From NCBI RefSeq assembly GCF_024723735.1, contig NZ_JANQDU010000001.1, positions 372,001-436,000 on the forward strand: a stretch of DNA of 64,000 nt. The letters run 5' to 3'. The stretch's first letter is position 1, and each line of letters starts with the position of its first letter. Position numbers and translations under genes: made by a program. The stretch comes from Frigidibacter sp. ROC022. Lineage in GTDB: Bacteria > Pseudomonadota > Alphaproteobacteria > Rhodobacterales > Rhodobacteraceae. Below, piece by piece: positions 53,682 through 62,220 of the stretch. The notes below the pieces were generated by a model. That model ran no database searches, was not told the DNA's origin, and saw only the letters and a program-made list of their open reading frames with translations.

Positions 53682-55013
53682 TCAGACGGTATCGAGATAG
53701 AGGTCGATCTGTTCGGCGGGGGTCAGCTCGTCGAAATAATGCGATTCCTGGCGCTTGGTCATCACCAGGTTCTGGATCAGCGCCTCGGGGAAGATGCGGC
53801 GCACCAGGGGAGAGGCCTCGAAGGCGTCGATCGCCGCGTCCCAGGTGTCGGGAATCTGCGGCAGGTCGATCTCGTAGGCATTGCCCGAGATCGGCGGCGG
53901 TGGTTCCAGCCTGTCCTCGATACCGGTCAGGGCCGAGCCGAGCACTGCGGCGATGAACAGGTAGGGGTTCACGTCACCGCCGGCGACCCGGTGTTCGACC
54001 CGCCGCGCCGAAAGGCTGCCGCCGGGGACACGGACGCTTGCGGTGCGGTTGTCATAGGCCCAGCAGATGCCGGTGGGGGCATGGCTTTCGGGGACCAGCC
54101 GTTCGTAGGAATTGCCGTGCGGGGCGAAGATCAGCGTCAGGTCGGGAATTCCGCGCAGGCAGCCGGCGATGGCGTAATGCAGCAGCGGCGTGCCTTCGAA
54201 GGTGCCGTTGGCAAAGGCGTTGTTGCCGTCCTTGTCCTGCATCGAGAAATGGGTGTGCAGCCCGTTGCCCGCGTAATCCTCGTAGGGCTTGGCCATGAAC
54301 GAGGCGGCAAAGCCGTGCTTGCGGGCCAAGCCACGGACCAGCAGCTTGAACAGCCAGGCATCGTCGGCGGCCTTCAGCGCGTCGGCCTGATGTTCGAGGT
54401 TGATCTCGAACTGGCCCAGCCCGACCTCGGAAATCGCGGCCTCGGCGGGGATGCCCATCTCGTCGCAGGCGTCATAGAGGTCGTTGAAGAAACCGTCGAA
54501 GGCGTCCAGTGCCCGCAGCGACAGGATTTCGGCGCCCGGGCGGCGCTTGCCCGACCGGGGCGATGCCGCCTGTTTCAGCTCCTTGCCCGAATCGTCGACC
54601 AGGTAGAATTCCAGCTCGGTCGCCACCACCGGGGTCAGGCCCAGGGCGGCGAACCGCTCCACCACGGCGCGCAGCGCGTGCCGGGGGTCGCCCTCGAAGG
54701 GCTGGCCGTCTTCGTGGAACATCCACAAGGGCAGCAGGGCCGAGGGCGAATCGAGCCAGGGCATCGGCACATAGCCGCGTTCGGTGGCCTTCAGGACGCC
54801 GTCCGGGTCGCCGACCTCGAAGACCAGCGGGCTGTCTTCGACATCCTCGCCCCAGATGTCGAGATTGAGCACCGAGAGCGGGAAACGGGTGCCTTCCTCC
54901 TCCAGCTTGCGGGCGAATTTCACCGGCACGCGCTTGCCCCGCGCCACGCCGTTCAGATCGGCAGCACCGCAGCGGATGTTGCGCACTTCGGGATGGTCAT
55001 CGAGCCAGCTCAT
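53682..55013 (-). CDS. Glutamine synthetase family protein, second copy
   Basis: 443 residues. Same family as 51499-52854 but clearly divergent: ATELEFYLVDDS, SFMAKPYEDYAGNGLHTHFSM, and HRVAGGDVNPYLFIAAVLGSAL. GS-fold ligases of this type join glutamate to an amine. Overlaps the permease gene by 4 nt, so it is in the transporter operon, whereas the first copy is with the oxidase. The two may use different amines. Confidence 0.88.
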   Translation of the reverse strand: MSWLDDHPEVRNIRCGAADLNGVARGKRVPVKFARKLEEEGTRFPLSVLNLDIWGEDVEDSPLVFEVGDPDGVLKATERGYVPMPWLDSPSALLPLWMFHEDGQPFEGDPRHALRAVVERFAALGLTPVVATELEFYLVDDSGKELKQAASPRSGKRRPGAEILSLRALDAFDGFFNDLYDACDEMGIPAEAAISEVGLGQFEINLEHQADALKAADDAWLFKLLVRGLARKHGFAASFMAKPYEDYAGNGLHTHFSMQDKDGNNAFANGTFEGTPLLHYAIAGCLRGIPDLTLIFAPHGNSYERLVPESHAPTGICWAYDNRTASVRVPGGSLSARRVEHRVAGGDVNPYLFIAAVLGSALTGIEDRLEPPPPISGNAYEIDLPQIPDTWDAAIDAFEASPLVRRIFPEALIQNLVMTKRQESHYFDELTPAEQIDLYLDTV

Positions 55014-55837
55014 CGGATCACCTGGGGGCGATAGCGGATGCGCTGTCGCCGGTCAGAAGGGATATGGCGGTTCAGGCGGCGGTTTGCCAGCCCGAAGAGA
55101 CCGATCAGGGCCAGGGTGAGCAGGATGAAATAGCCGGCCACGATCGGATAGGGGATGAACGGGTTGAAGGTCTTGTCCGCGAAGTAGTTGGCATAATACA
55201 GCGCGTCGCCCTTCTGCCGCCAGGCCGGGAAGCCCGAGAAGAAGACCAGCGTCGTGGCGTGGAACAGAAAGATCGCCTCGTTGGTATAGGAGGGCCAGGC
55301 CAGCCGCAGCATGGTCGGCCAGACCACCCTTCGGAACCGTTTCCAGCCTCTCAGCCCGTAGGCGTCGGCGGCTTCGAGATCGCCCTTGGGCACGGCCAGC
55401 AACGCGCCATAGAAAATCTCGGCGGCATAGGCCGACGTGTTGAGAAACAGCACGAAGAGCGCGCCGGCCTGGGCCTTGGTGGTCCAGGAGGTCTCGATGG
55501 TCAGGCCGAAGACCTCGATCCCGGCGCGGGGCAGCAGGACCAGGGCCTCATAGGCAAGGAAGAACTGGATGAACAGCGGCGAGCCGCGGAAGACGAAGAT
55601 GAACAGCTCGGCCGGCTGCCTGATCCAGCGGCTGCGGGCGTTCTTGGCCACTGCCAGGCCGGTCGCGGCGAAGAAGCCGAAGCCGAGTGCCAGCACGCCG
55701 AAATAGATGTTCCAGATCAGCCCCGAGCCGATCAGCACCACCTGCTGGCAGATGTCGAAGCCTTCGCGCGGCAGCAGCCTTTCGCCGATCCCGATCGAGC
55801 GCAACGCATAGGCCGCGAATGTCTCGGCGCAGGTCAT
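55010..55837 (-). CDS. Polar amino acid/polyamine-type ABC transporter permease
   Basis: 275 residues, five or six helices. The HisMQ-type EAA motif is visible in EAADAYGLRGWKRFRRVVWPTMLR. It overlaps the first permease by 4 nt and the ligase by 4 nt. With the second permease it would form the inner-membrane channel of a His/Lys/Arg/Orn-type importer. Confidence 0.9.
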   Translation of the reverse strand: MTCAETFAAYALRSIGIGERLLPREGFDICQQVVLIGSGLIWNIYFGVLALGFGFFAATGLAVAKNARSRWIRQPAELFIFVFRGSPLFIQFFLAYEALVLLPRAGIEVFGLTIETSWTTKAQAGALFVLFLNTSAYAAEIFYGALLAVPKGDLEAADAYGLRGWKRFRRVVWPTMLRLAWPSYTNEAIFLFHATTLVFFSGFPAWRQKGDALYYANYFADKTFNPFIPYPIVAGYFILLTLALIGLFGLANRRLNRHIPSDRRQRIRYRPQVIR

Positions 55838-56718
55838 GCCGCCGCTCCCTTGCGCATGGCTTCGCCGCCCAACGTCGCCTGGCCCCGGGTCAGCCGGGCG
55901 GTCAGGCGGCCCAGCACCTTTTGCGAGACGTAGGTCATCAGCAGGTAGAAGACCAGCAGGGCAAGGAAATACCAGACCCGCCAGTCGGGATGCGGATAGT
56001 CGAAGGCCTGGGTCTTGGCGCCGCCCAGTTCGCGGGCCCAGTAGACGATGTCCTCGACCCCCAGCAGGAACAGCAGCGGCGTCGCCTTGACCAGGATCAT
56101 CCAGAGGTTCGACAGGCCGGGCAGGGCGTAGAGCCACATCTGTGGTACCAGGATGCGCCAGAAGCTTTGCCTGTGCGTCATGCCGTAGGCCTCGGCGGTC
56201 TCGATCTGGGCCTGGGGCACCGCCCGCATGGCACCGTACAGCACATTGGCGGCGAAGGCGCCGAAGACGATGCCGAAGGTGAAGACCGCCAGCGAGAAGC
56301 CGTAGATCTCGTGCCATATCTGCGGCGAGGAGGACAGCGGCAGCTTGGCCTCGGGACAGACCACGAAATCCGAGCCGCGAAACACCGGGTCGGTCCAGTC
56401 GGGGCACTTGATCTTGTGCCGGACGAATTCCAGCGCCTGATCCAGCGCGATGACGAAGAACAGGAAGAAGACGATGTCGGGCACGCCGCGGACCATGGCG
56501 ATATAGGCGCGGCCGAGGATCCTGGCGGGCCAGAACCGGGCCCGGGCGGCCATGGCGCCGCCAAAGCCCATCGCCAGCGATACCGGCGCCGCGATGGCCA
56601 GCAACAGCAGCACGGTGCCGATCGAGCGGTAGAACAGCAGATGCTTGCCGTTGGTCAGGTAGCAGCCGAGCCAGACCAGCCCTTCAAGCGTCTTGGGGTC
56701 GGCGCAGGTCGTGCTCAT
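55834..56718 (-). CDS. Polar amino acid/polyamine-type ABC transporter permease
   Basis: 294 residues, HisMQ family. EAA motif in IETAEAYGMTHRQSFWRILVPQMW. An insert of about 45 residues (KCPDWTDPVFRGSDFVVCPEAK, two Cys) lies between helices, probably periplasmic and disulphide-linked; this insert is unusual for the family. ATG 56718; a GTG 9 nt upstream is an alternative. Confidence 0.88.
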   Translation of the reverse strand: MSTTCADPKTLEGLVWLGCYLTNGKHLLFYRSIGTVLLLLAIAAPVSLAMGFGGAMAARARFWPARILGRAYIAMVRGVPDIVFFLFFVIALDQALEFVRHKIKCPDWTDPVFRGSDFVVCPEAKLPLSSSPQIWHEIYGFSLAVFTFGIVFGAFAANVLYGAMRAVPQAQIETAEAYGMTHRQSFWRILVPQMWLYALPGLSNLWMILVKATPLLFLLGVEDIVYWARELGGAKTQAFDYPHPDWRVWYFLALLVFYLLMTYVSQKVLGRLTARLTRGQATLGGEAMRKGAAA

Positions 56719-56794
56719 GCGCGGCACCGCCGGGGCTTGTCGGCTGATCGGGACATGGTGGGATGGGGCTGTAGGAGGAGCATGGGGGTGGAGC

Positions 56795-56815
56795 GCCCCC
56801 GGACGGACCGGGGGC
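56795..56815 (-). terminator. Hairpin after the substrate-binding protein gene
   Basis: GCCCCCGG (56795-56802) pairs with CCGGGGGC (56808-56815), loop 5 nt. Lies 12 nt beyond the stop at 56827; such stems often raise binding-protein mRNA over permease mRNA. Confidence 0.55.
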
Positions 56816-56826
56816 CGAACCCGTTG

Positions 56827-57549
56827 TTACCAGGTCACCGCGTCGTCGCCGAACCATTTCTTGATCATGGTGTTCAGCGAGCCGTCGGCCTTCATCTTGT
56901 CGATGGCGTCGTTGAAGGTGGCCTTCAGTTCGGTATCGCTCTCGCGCAGGCCCAGTCCGATGCCGCCGCCCAGGGCGATGTCCTCGCCGGCAAAGACCAG
57001 CGCGCCGTCGGATTCCTTCACGAAGGGGGCCAGATAGTCCTTGTCCGCCAGGACCGCGTCGGCCTCGCCGTTGCGCACCGCGGCGAGGGTCTCGTCCGGG
57101 GTGGCGAATTCGAGCAGCGTCGCGCCGGTCTCGGCCACGTAGCCCGCCTGGATCGTCGCGGTCTGCGCGGCGATGACCCCGTTCTTCAGATCGACATCCG
57201 CCGACAGGGCCACATAGGCCGAGGGAGCGGGCGGGATATAGGCCTGGGTGAAGTCGATGACCTTGTCGCGTTCGTCGGTGATCGACATGCCGGCGATGAT
57301 CGCGTCGTAGTTGCCGGAGACCAGGTTCGGGATGATCGAATCCCAGTCATTGGTGACCCATTCGCAGGTCAGTTCCTCGATCTCGCAGATCTTGTCGCCC
57401 AATTCGCGTTCGAAGCCATCCACTTCGCCGGAATCGTTGATGAAATTGTATGGAGGATAGGCGCCTTCGGTGGCCAGGCGAATGGTGTCGGCCAGCGCGA
57501 AACCGGTAGAGAGTGAAAGTGCGGCGGTCGCAAGAAGGAAGGTCTTCAT
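56827..57549 (-). CDS. Periplasmic amino acid/polyamine-type binding protein
   Basis: 240 residues with a signal peptide (1-20, ending FALA). SBP_bac_3 features: IRLATEGAYPPYNFINDSGEVDGFERELGD, GNYDAIIAGMSITDERDKVIDFTQAY, and GLRESDTELKATFNDAIDKMKADGSLNTMIKKWFG. Closest in look to lysine/arginine/ornithine binding proteins; given the locus, a diamine or basic amino acid is the likely ligand. Confidence 0.9.
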   Translation of the reverse strand: MKTFLLATAALSLSTGFALADTIRLATEGAYPPYNFINDSGEVDGFERELGDKICEIEELTCEWVTNDWDSIIPNLVSGNYDAIIAGMSITDERDKVIDFTQAYIPPAPSAYVALSADVDLKNGVIAAQTATIQAGYVAETGATLLEFATPDETLAAVRNGEADAVLADKDYLAPFVKESDGALVFAGEDIALGGGIGLGLRESDTELKATFNDAIDKMKADGSLNTMIKKWFGDDAVTW

Positions 57550-57680
57550 GGGTCGTCTCCCTGAGTGGTCTTGTGGGCGCTCGTCGCCCAGTCGTGCCGG
57601 GATTGGCCCGGCGGTGAAAGCAGCTTTCTCGTATTCCATCGGCAGCGCAAGAGGTTGCGCAGCGTCGTGCATCCCTGTGA

Positions 57681-58454
57681 TCATGCGGTCGTGGCCTGCA
57701 GGAACTGCCGCAGGCGGTCGGTCTTCGGGGCCCCGAAGAGCGTTTCGGGCGGGCCTTCTTCCTCGATCCGGCCCTGGTGCAGGAACACCACGTGGTCCGA
57801 GCAATCGGCGGCCAGTTTCATGTCATGGGTGACCAGCAGCATGGTCCGGCCCTCATCGGCCAGGGCCTTGATGACCCGGACGACCTCCTGTTCCAGTTCC
57901 GGGTCCAGCGCCGAGGTCGGTTCGTCGAACAGCAGTGCGCGCGGCTCCATGCACAGGGCGCGGGCAATCGCGGCGCGCTGTTGCTGGCCGCCCGAAAGCT
58001 GCGCCGGCCAGGCATCGGCCTTGTCGGCGATCCCGACCTTGGCCAGATAGCCGCGCGCCGCGGTCTCGACCTCGTCCTTGTCGCGGCCCAGCACGGTCAC
58101 CGGCGCTTCCATGACGTTTTGCAGGATGCTCATGTGTGACCACAGATTGAACTGCTGGAACACCATCGACAGATTGGTCCGGATTCGCGTCACCTGCGCC
58201 CGGTCGGCCGGGTGGCGGCCATGGCCCTGGCCGCGCCAGCGGATCGGCTCGCCTTCAAAGATGATCTCGCCCTGTTCGCTGTCTTCCAGCAGGTTGGCGC
58301 AGCGCAGCAGCGTGGATTTCCCCGATCCGGACGAACCGATCAGCGACACGACATGACCTTTCGGCGCGACCATGTCGACGCCCTTCAGAACTTCGAGAGG
58401 CCCGAAACTCTTGTGCAGGTTTCTGATCTCGATGACCGGTGCCGGTTCCGTCAC
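57681..58454 (-). CDS. ABC transporter ATP-binding protein (HisP/GlnQ type)
   Basis: 257 residues from GTG 58454 (VTEPAPVIEIRNLHK). Walker A GSSGSGKST, Q-loop in MVFQQFNLW, signature LSGGQQQR, Walker B ALLFDEPTSALD, and H-loop in VTHDMK. An in-frame ATG at 58541 would add 29 residues without family sequence. First gene of the transporter operon; energises import. Confidence 0.92.
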   Translation of the reverse strand: MTEPAPVIEIRNLHKSFGPLEVLKGVDMVAPKGHVVSLIGSSGSGKSTLLRCANLLEDSEQGEIIFEGEPIRWRGQGHGRHPADRAQVTRIRTNLSMVFQQFNLWSHMSILQNVMEAPVTVLGRDKDEVETAARGYLAKVGIADKADAWPAQLSGGQQQRAAIARALCMEPRALLFDEPTSALDPELEQEVVRVIKALADEGRTMLLVTHDMKLAADCSDHVVFLHQGRIEEEGPPETLFGAPKTDRLRQFLQATTA

Positions 58455-58553
58455 AATTGCCCCAAAGCTGGTACCCTCGACGCAGAGTAGGGCGGAAAAA
58501 GCAGCATTTTGCAACGGCGAAGCTGCCGATTGCGATTGCATCTGCCTGAAATG

Positions 58554-59357
58554 TCAGCAGTTGGCCGGGGTATCCTGGGTCGGTGGCGCCGGTGTAGGCA
58601 CGGCGAGATAGGCGCTGGCCGGCACCATGGCGAAACCGCAGAGACCAAGTTGCTGCCGATGTTCGGGGGCCAGACGTTCGACTGCCGCTGCCGTGGCGGC
58701 GGCCAGCGGTGCCGGATCGCGGCCCTGCGCGGTGATCAGCGGCAGGCCCGGCGTGGGCGCGGTGCTGCCGATCACCTGAAGCGCGCCGACCACCTCGGGC
58801 AGCGCCCGGGCCAGGATGCGCCAGGTCACGGCGTCGATGGCGGCGATGTCCGCCCGCCCTTCGGCCACCGCGCGGGCCGAGGCCCGATGCGCACCGGTGT
58901 GCAGCGTATGAGTGAAGCGAAAGCCATGCTCCGCGGCATGGTTCTGCGGCGCCGCCCAGCCCGACTGGCTGTCCTGACCGTTGAAGGCGAGGCTGCGATC
59001 GCGGTAGCCGGCAAAGTCGGTGCTGTCGCCGCGGCGGGTCACCAGGACCGAGCGATAGAAGCCCGGAGGCGCTCCCTCGATCCCGTAGTCCAGCGTTCCG
59101 ACCAGGGTTATCCTGCCGTGCAGCCGGGTCCGGTAGGGCATGCCGCAGGTCTGGCCCAGCAGCAGGTCGGGGCTGTCCCAGGCCTCCCAGAGCCCGATCC
59201 CGCGGTCGAGCGTCTGCGGCGCGGCGATGCCTTCGGCGGACAGCCCGTCGCGGATCAGGGTCCAGAGACTGTCATGGGCCGCGGTCAGGTCGGGCCAGTC
59301 ATACATCGGCAGCGCGGCAATCGGTCGCGGCGTCGTGCTCCGGGGCGGGGTGGTCAT
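58554..59357 (-). CDS. PhnD-like substrate-binding-domain protein without signal peptide
   Basis: 267 residues. Periplasmic-binding fold like phosphate/phosphonate-binding PhnD: IAALPMYDWPDLTAAHDSLW at the start, LLLGQTCGMPY, a ligand-loop NGQDSQSGWAAPQN, and AEGRADIAAIDAVTWR. It has no signal peptide or lipobox, so it should be cytosolic. Start overlaps the TerB stop by 4 nt. No phosphonate genes are near; role unknown, perhaps sensing rather than transport. Confidence 0.82.
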   Translation of the reverse strand: MTTPPRSTTPRPIAALPMYDWPDLTAAHDSLWTLIRDGLSAEGIAAPQTLDRGIGLWEAWDSPDLLLGQTCGMPYRTRLHGRITLVGTLDYGIEGAPPGFYRSVLVTRRGDSTDFAGYRDRSLAFNGQDSQSGWAAPQNHAAEHGFRFTHTLHTGAHRASARAVAEGRADIAAIDAVTWRILARALPEVVGALQVIGSTAPTPGLPLITAQGRDPAPLAAATAAAVERLAPEHRQQLGLCGFAMVPASAYLAVPTPAPPTQDTPANC

Positions 59358-59797
59358 CGGCGGCGGGCTTCGACGCGTTGCCGGGCCAGGCCGGAATCGA
59401 CATCCGACACGCCCAGCAGGTTGGCGACCAGCCGCAGCGCCATGTCTTCCTGGTGGTCGCGGTTGCCATCGGCCAGCGCGACGTCCCAGAGCGCCTCCAG
59501 CACCCGGACCCGGTCGATCAGTGGCACCGCGTCCTTGATCGCGCGGGTGAAGCGCACCGTGTCGGGGGCTTCGGCCTCGAGCACCTCGGCCTCGGCCCGA
59601 AGCGCGGCCGCCTCGGCCTCGCCAAATCCCTCGCGGGCGATCATCACCCGGTCGATGCGCTCGCGCTCGGCCGCGGTATAGTTGTTGTCGGCGCGGGCGA
59701 CCCGCACCAGCAGCGCGGTCAGCGCCAGGCGGGCATCGGGAGGGGCCAGCGGCGAGGGGGCGGGCGCGGTCAGGCGACGGAGCAAATCTGCGAACAT
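59354..59797 (-). CDS. TerB family protein
   Basis: 147 residues, all-helical TerB fold with the acidic-metal-site pattern LTALLVRVARADNNYTAAERERIDRVM and WDVALADGNRDHQEDMALRLVANLLGV. Despite the family name there are no other tellurite genes; TerB domains bind metals or sit in membrane-stress systems. Coupled to the PhnD-like gene by a 4-nt overlap. Confidence 0.86.
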   Translation of the reverse strand: MFADLLRRLTAPAPSPLAPPDARLALTALLVRVARADNNYTAAERERIDRVMIAREGFGEAEAAALRAEAEVLEAEAPDTVRFTRAIKDAVPLIDRVRVLEALWDVALADGNRDHQEDMALRLVANLLGVSDVDSGLARQRVEARRR

Positions 59798-59843
59798 TGC
59801 GCTGATATAGCGGCGAAGTCCGGCGGGGCCAAGGCGCCGCCGC

Positions 59844-60599
59844 TCACGGTTCGTGCAAGCCTGCGGCACCGCCACTTCGGGGAGTCGGGCCGAAGACCTG
59901 ATCGAAGCTGGCCCGCAGCGCCAGGTCCAGGTCGTCCATGGTGACGGGCAGGCCCAGATCGACAAGGCTGGTGACGCCGTAATCCCGGATGCCGCAGGGC
60001 ACGATGCCGGAGAAATGCTCCAGATCGGGTTCGACATTGATCGACAGCCCGTGCAGCGAGACCCATTTCTTCAGCCGGATGCCGATGGCGGCGATCTTGT
60101 CCTCGGCCGGGCTGCCGTCGGGCAGGGGCGGGCGTTCCGGGCGCTGGACCCAGACCCCGACCCGGCCGGCGCGGCGCTCGCCGACCACGCCGAATTCGGC
60201 CAGGGTGGCGATCACCCAGGTTTCCATCCGGTTGACGAAGGCCCGCACGTCGCGACCACGTCGGTTGAGGTCGAGCATTGCATAGGCCACGCGCTGGCCC
60301 GGCCCGTGATAGGTATATTGCCCGCCGCGCCGCGACTTATACACCGGAAAGCGGTCGGGCTGGGTCAGGTCGGTCGGCCGGGCGCTGGCACCGGCGGTGT
60401 AGAGCGGCGGATGCTCGACCAGCCAGACAAGCTCTCCGGCCTGGCCGGCGGCGATCGCCGCGGCACGGTTTTCCATGAGCTCGACCGCTTCCTCATAGTC
60501 GGTCAGGCCGGGGCTGATCCGCCACTCCAGCGGGGCCGGCGGGGCGTTCTCCGGGGGCACGGCAGAGGGGGAGTCGGTCTGGGACTGGGCGGCGGTCAT
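59844..60599 (-). CDS. lipB: Lipoyl(octanoyl) transferase
   Basis: 251 residues. Transfers octanoyl from ACP to lipoyl-dependent enzymes. Signatures: [39 protein letters not shown] with the catalytic Lys, and GIVPCGI with the nucleophilic Cys. A ~25-residue N-terminal Pro/Ser-rich extension precedes the fold. ATG 60599. Confidence 0.94.
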   Translation of the reverse strand: MTAAQSQTDSPSAVPPENAPPAPLEWRISPGLTDYEEAVELMENRAAAIAAGQAGELVWLVEHPPLYTAGASARPTDLTQPDRFPVYKSRRGGQYTYHGPGQRVAYAMLDLNRRGRDVRAFVNRMETWVIATLAEFGVVGERRAGRVGVWVQRPERPPLPDGSPAEDKIAAIGIRLKKWVSLHGLSINVEPDLEHFSGIVPCGIRDYGVTSLVDLGLPVTMDDLDLALRASFDQVFGPTPRSGGAAGLHEP

Positions 60600-60726
60600 G
60601 CGGGCTATCTGGCCCTTGCCGGGGCAGGGCGCAAGTCGGCGGGCGGATCCGGACGCAATTTTATGTTCCCAAGAAAGCCTCTCCCGGCGTAAACTGCCCG
60701 CCATATTGGTTCTGGAGACTCTGAAT

Positions 60727-62157
60727 ATGACACCCAAGCATTTTACAATGGCATTGATCACGGCGGCGATGACGACCGCCCCGGTGGCCCCGGCGATGGC
60801 GCGCGGCGGCGATGCGATCGTGGGCGGGATCATCGGCGGGATCATCGGCGGCGCGATCGCCAACGAGGCCGGAAAGAAGAAGAAAGTCGTGAAACGTGCC
60901 CCCTCGGTCAGCACCGGGCAGCGGGCCGACAACCGCAAGGTTCAGACCGCGCTGAACTATTTCGGCTACAACGCGGGGACGCCGGACGGTGTCATGGGAA
61001 AGAACTCGCGTCGCGCGATATCGAGCTTCCAGCTGGCATTGGGCTATCCGGTGACCGGGCAGCTGACCGAATTCGAACATGATTTCCTGCTGTCGTCCTA
61101 TGAGCGTGCACAGCTGGGCGGCGCCAATACGCTGGCGATGATCGCGCAGGACCCGCAGGGCGCCAGCGGTCTGCTGATCTCGTGGCGCGACGAACTGGTG
61201 AACGGTGGTGCCGGCGCCCGGATGGACGGAACCCTGGCCGGTGCCGCGCCGGTGACGCCCGGAGACGCAGCCCAGGGGGCGGTGGTTGCCTCTGCCCCGC
61301 CGGTCGCCGCGGCGCCCGCGCCGATTGCCCCGACGCCGATCGCACCGGTGCAGGGCGGCGCGCAGGAGGCCGGGATGTCGGGCGGCACCGCGTTGCCGGA
61401 CTTCTTCAGCCAGGGCGGCGCGGTCGAAGCCTCGCTCGCCTCGCATTGCAACCAGGTCTCGCTGCTGACCGGGACCAATGGCGGCTATGCCACGCTGGCC
61501 AGCATGAGCGATCCGGACCAGGCCCTGAACGAGCAGTTCTGCCTGGCGCGGACCTATGCGATCACCTCGGGTGAGGATCTCGTGGCGCAGATCCAGGGCG
61601 TTTCGCCGACGGCGGTGGCCGAACAGTGCAAGGCTTTCGGGCCGGTGATGGCCGGGCCGGTGGCGGCGCTCGGGCTGAAGGCGCCGGCGGATGTGCTGGC
61701 CGAGGCCGGGACGGTGATCCGCGGCACCGGGATGGCACCGGCGCAGCTGGCCGGGACCGCGCGGATCTGCCTGTCGGTCGGTTATCGTACCGATGACATG
61801 GCGGTGGCGACCGGGTCGGCGCTGATCCTGACCGCATTGGGCGAAGGCCCCTATGCCGAGCTTCTGGGCCACCACCTGATGCGCGGCTTCGGGACCGTCG
61901 CCAATCCGGCGCTGGCCAAGGAATGGTTCCAGATCGGGCTCGACGCGCTGGACGCGGGACAGCCGCCGGTCTTCGCACCGGGCCAGCCCGAGCGGACCGA
62001 TCTGATCCGCGCCGTCGTCTTCGGTCAGCGGCCGGCCCCGGCGCCGGTTCCGGCGGCCAGTTCCGGCCCGAAACTGCCGGTGCTGACTCCGGTGGCTCCG
62101 GCCCCCGCCGACGACGCCACGCGCAGCAACGGACGGCGCGGCAGTTCGACCAACTGA
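60727..62157 (+). CDS. Secreted peptidoglycan-binding-domain protein with glycine zipper
   Basis: 476 residues. Signal peptide (about 1-26), a glycine zipper [18 protein letters not shown] (about 31-48), then a PG_binding_1 domain (about 62-115: [31 protein letters not shown]), an Ala/Pro linker, and a helical C-terminal half rich in small residues. Probably envelope-located. Enzymatic residues were not recognised. Followed by a terminator hairpin and the tRNA gene. Confidence 0.85.
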   Translation: MTPKHFTMALITAAMTTAPVAPAMARGGDAIVGGIIGGIIGGAIANEAGKKKKVVKRAPSVSTGQRADNRKVQTALNYFGYNAGTPDGVMGKNSRRAISSFQLALGYPVTGQLTEFEHDFLLSSYERAQLGGANTLAMIAQDPQGASGLLISWRDELVNGGAGARMDGTLAGAAPVTPGDAAQGAVVASAPPVAAAPAPIAPTPIAPVQGGAQEAGMSGGTALPDFFSQGGAVEASLASHCNQVSLLTGTNGGYATLASMSDPDQALNEQFCLARTYAITSGEDLVAQIQGVSPTAVAEQCKAFGPVMAGPVAALGLKAPADVLAEAGTVIRGTGMAPAQLAGTARICLSVGYRTDDMAVATGSALILTALGEGPYAELLGHHLMRGFGTVANPALAKEWFQIGLDALDAGQPPVFAPGQPERTDLIRAVVFGQRPAPAPVPAASSGPKLPVLTPVAPAPADDATRSNGRRGSSTN

Positions 62158-62162
62158 GATTT

Positions 62163-62189
62163 TGCGGGCCCGCCTTGGCGTGGCCCGCA
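62163..62189 (+). terminator. Terminator-like hairpin before tRNA-Leu(GAG)
   Basis: TGCGGGCC (62163-62170) pairs perfectly with GGCCCGCA (62182-62189), loop 11 nt, 5 nt after the preceding stop codon. Confidence 0.6.
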
Positions 62190-62220
62190 GATTCCCCCTT
62201 CACAACGGCGCAGTGCGCGG

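Noticed and set aside
57681-57800. CRISPR or tandem repeats
   Set aside because: No regularly spaced repeats were seen here or anywhere in the window.
59354-59797. Tellurite resistance operon
   Set aside because: Only a TerB domain is present; no terC, terD or terZ genes.
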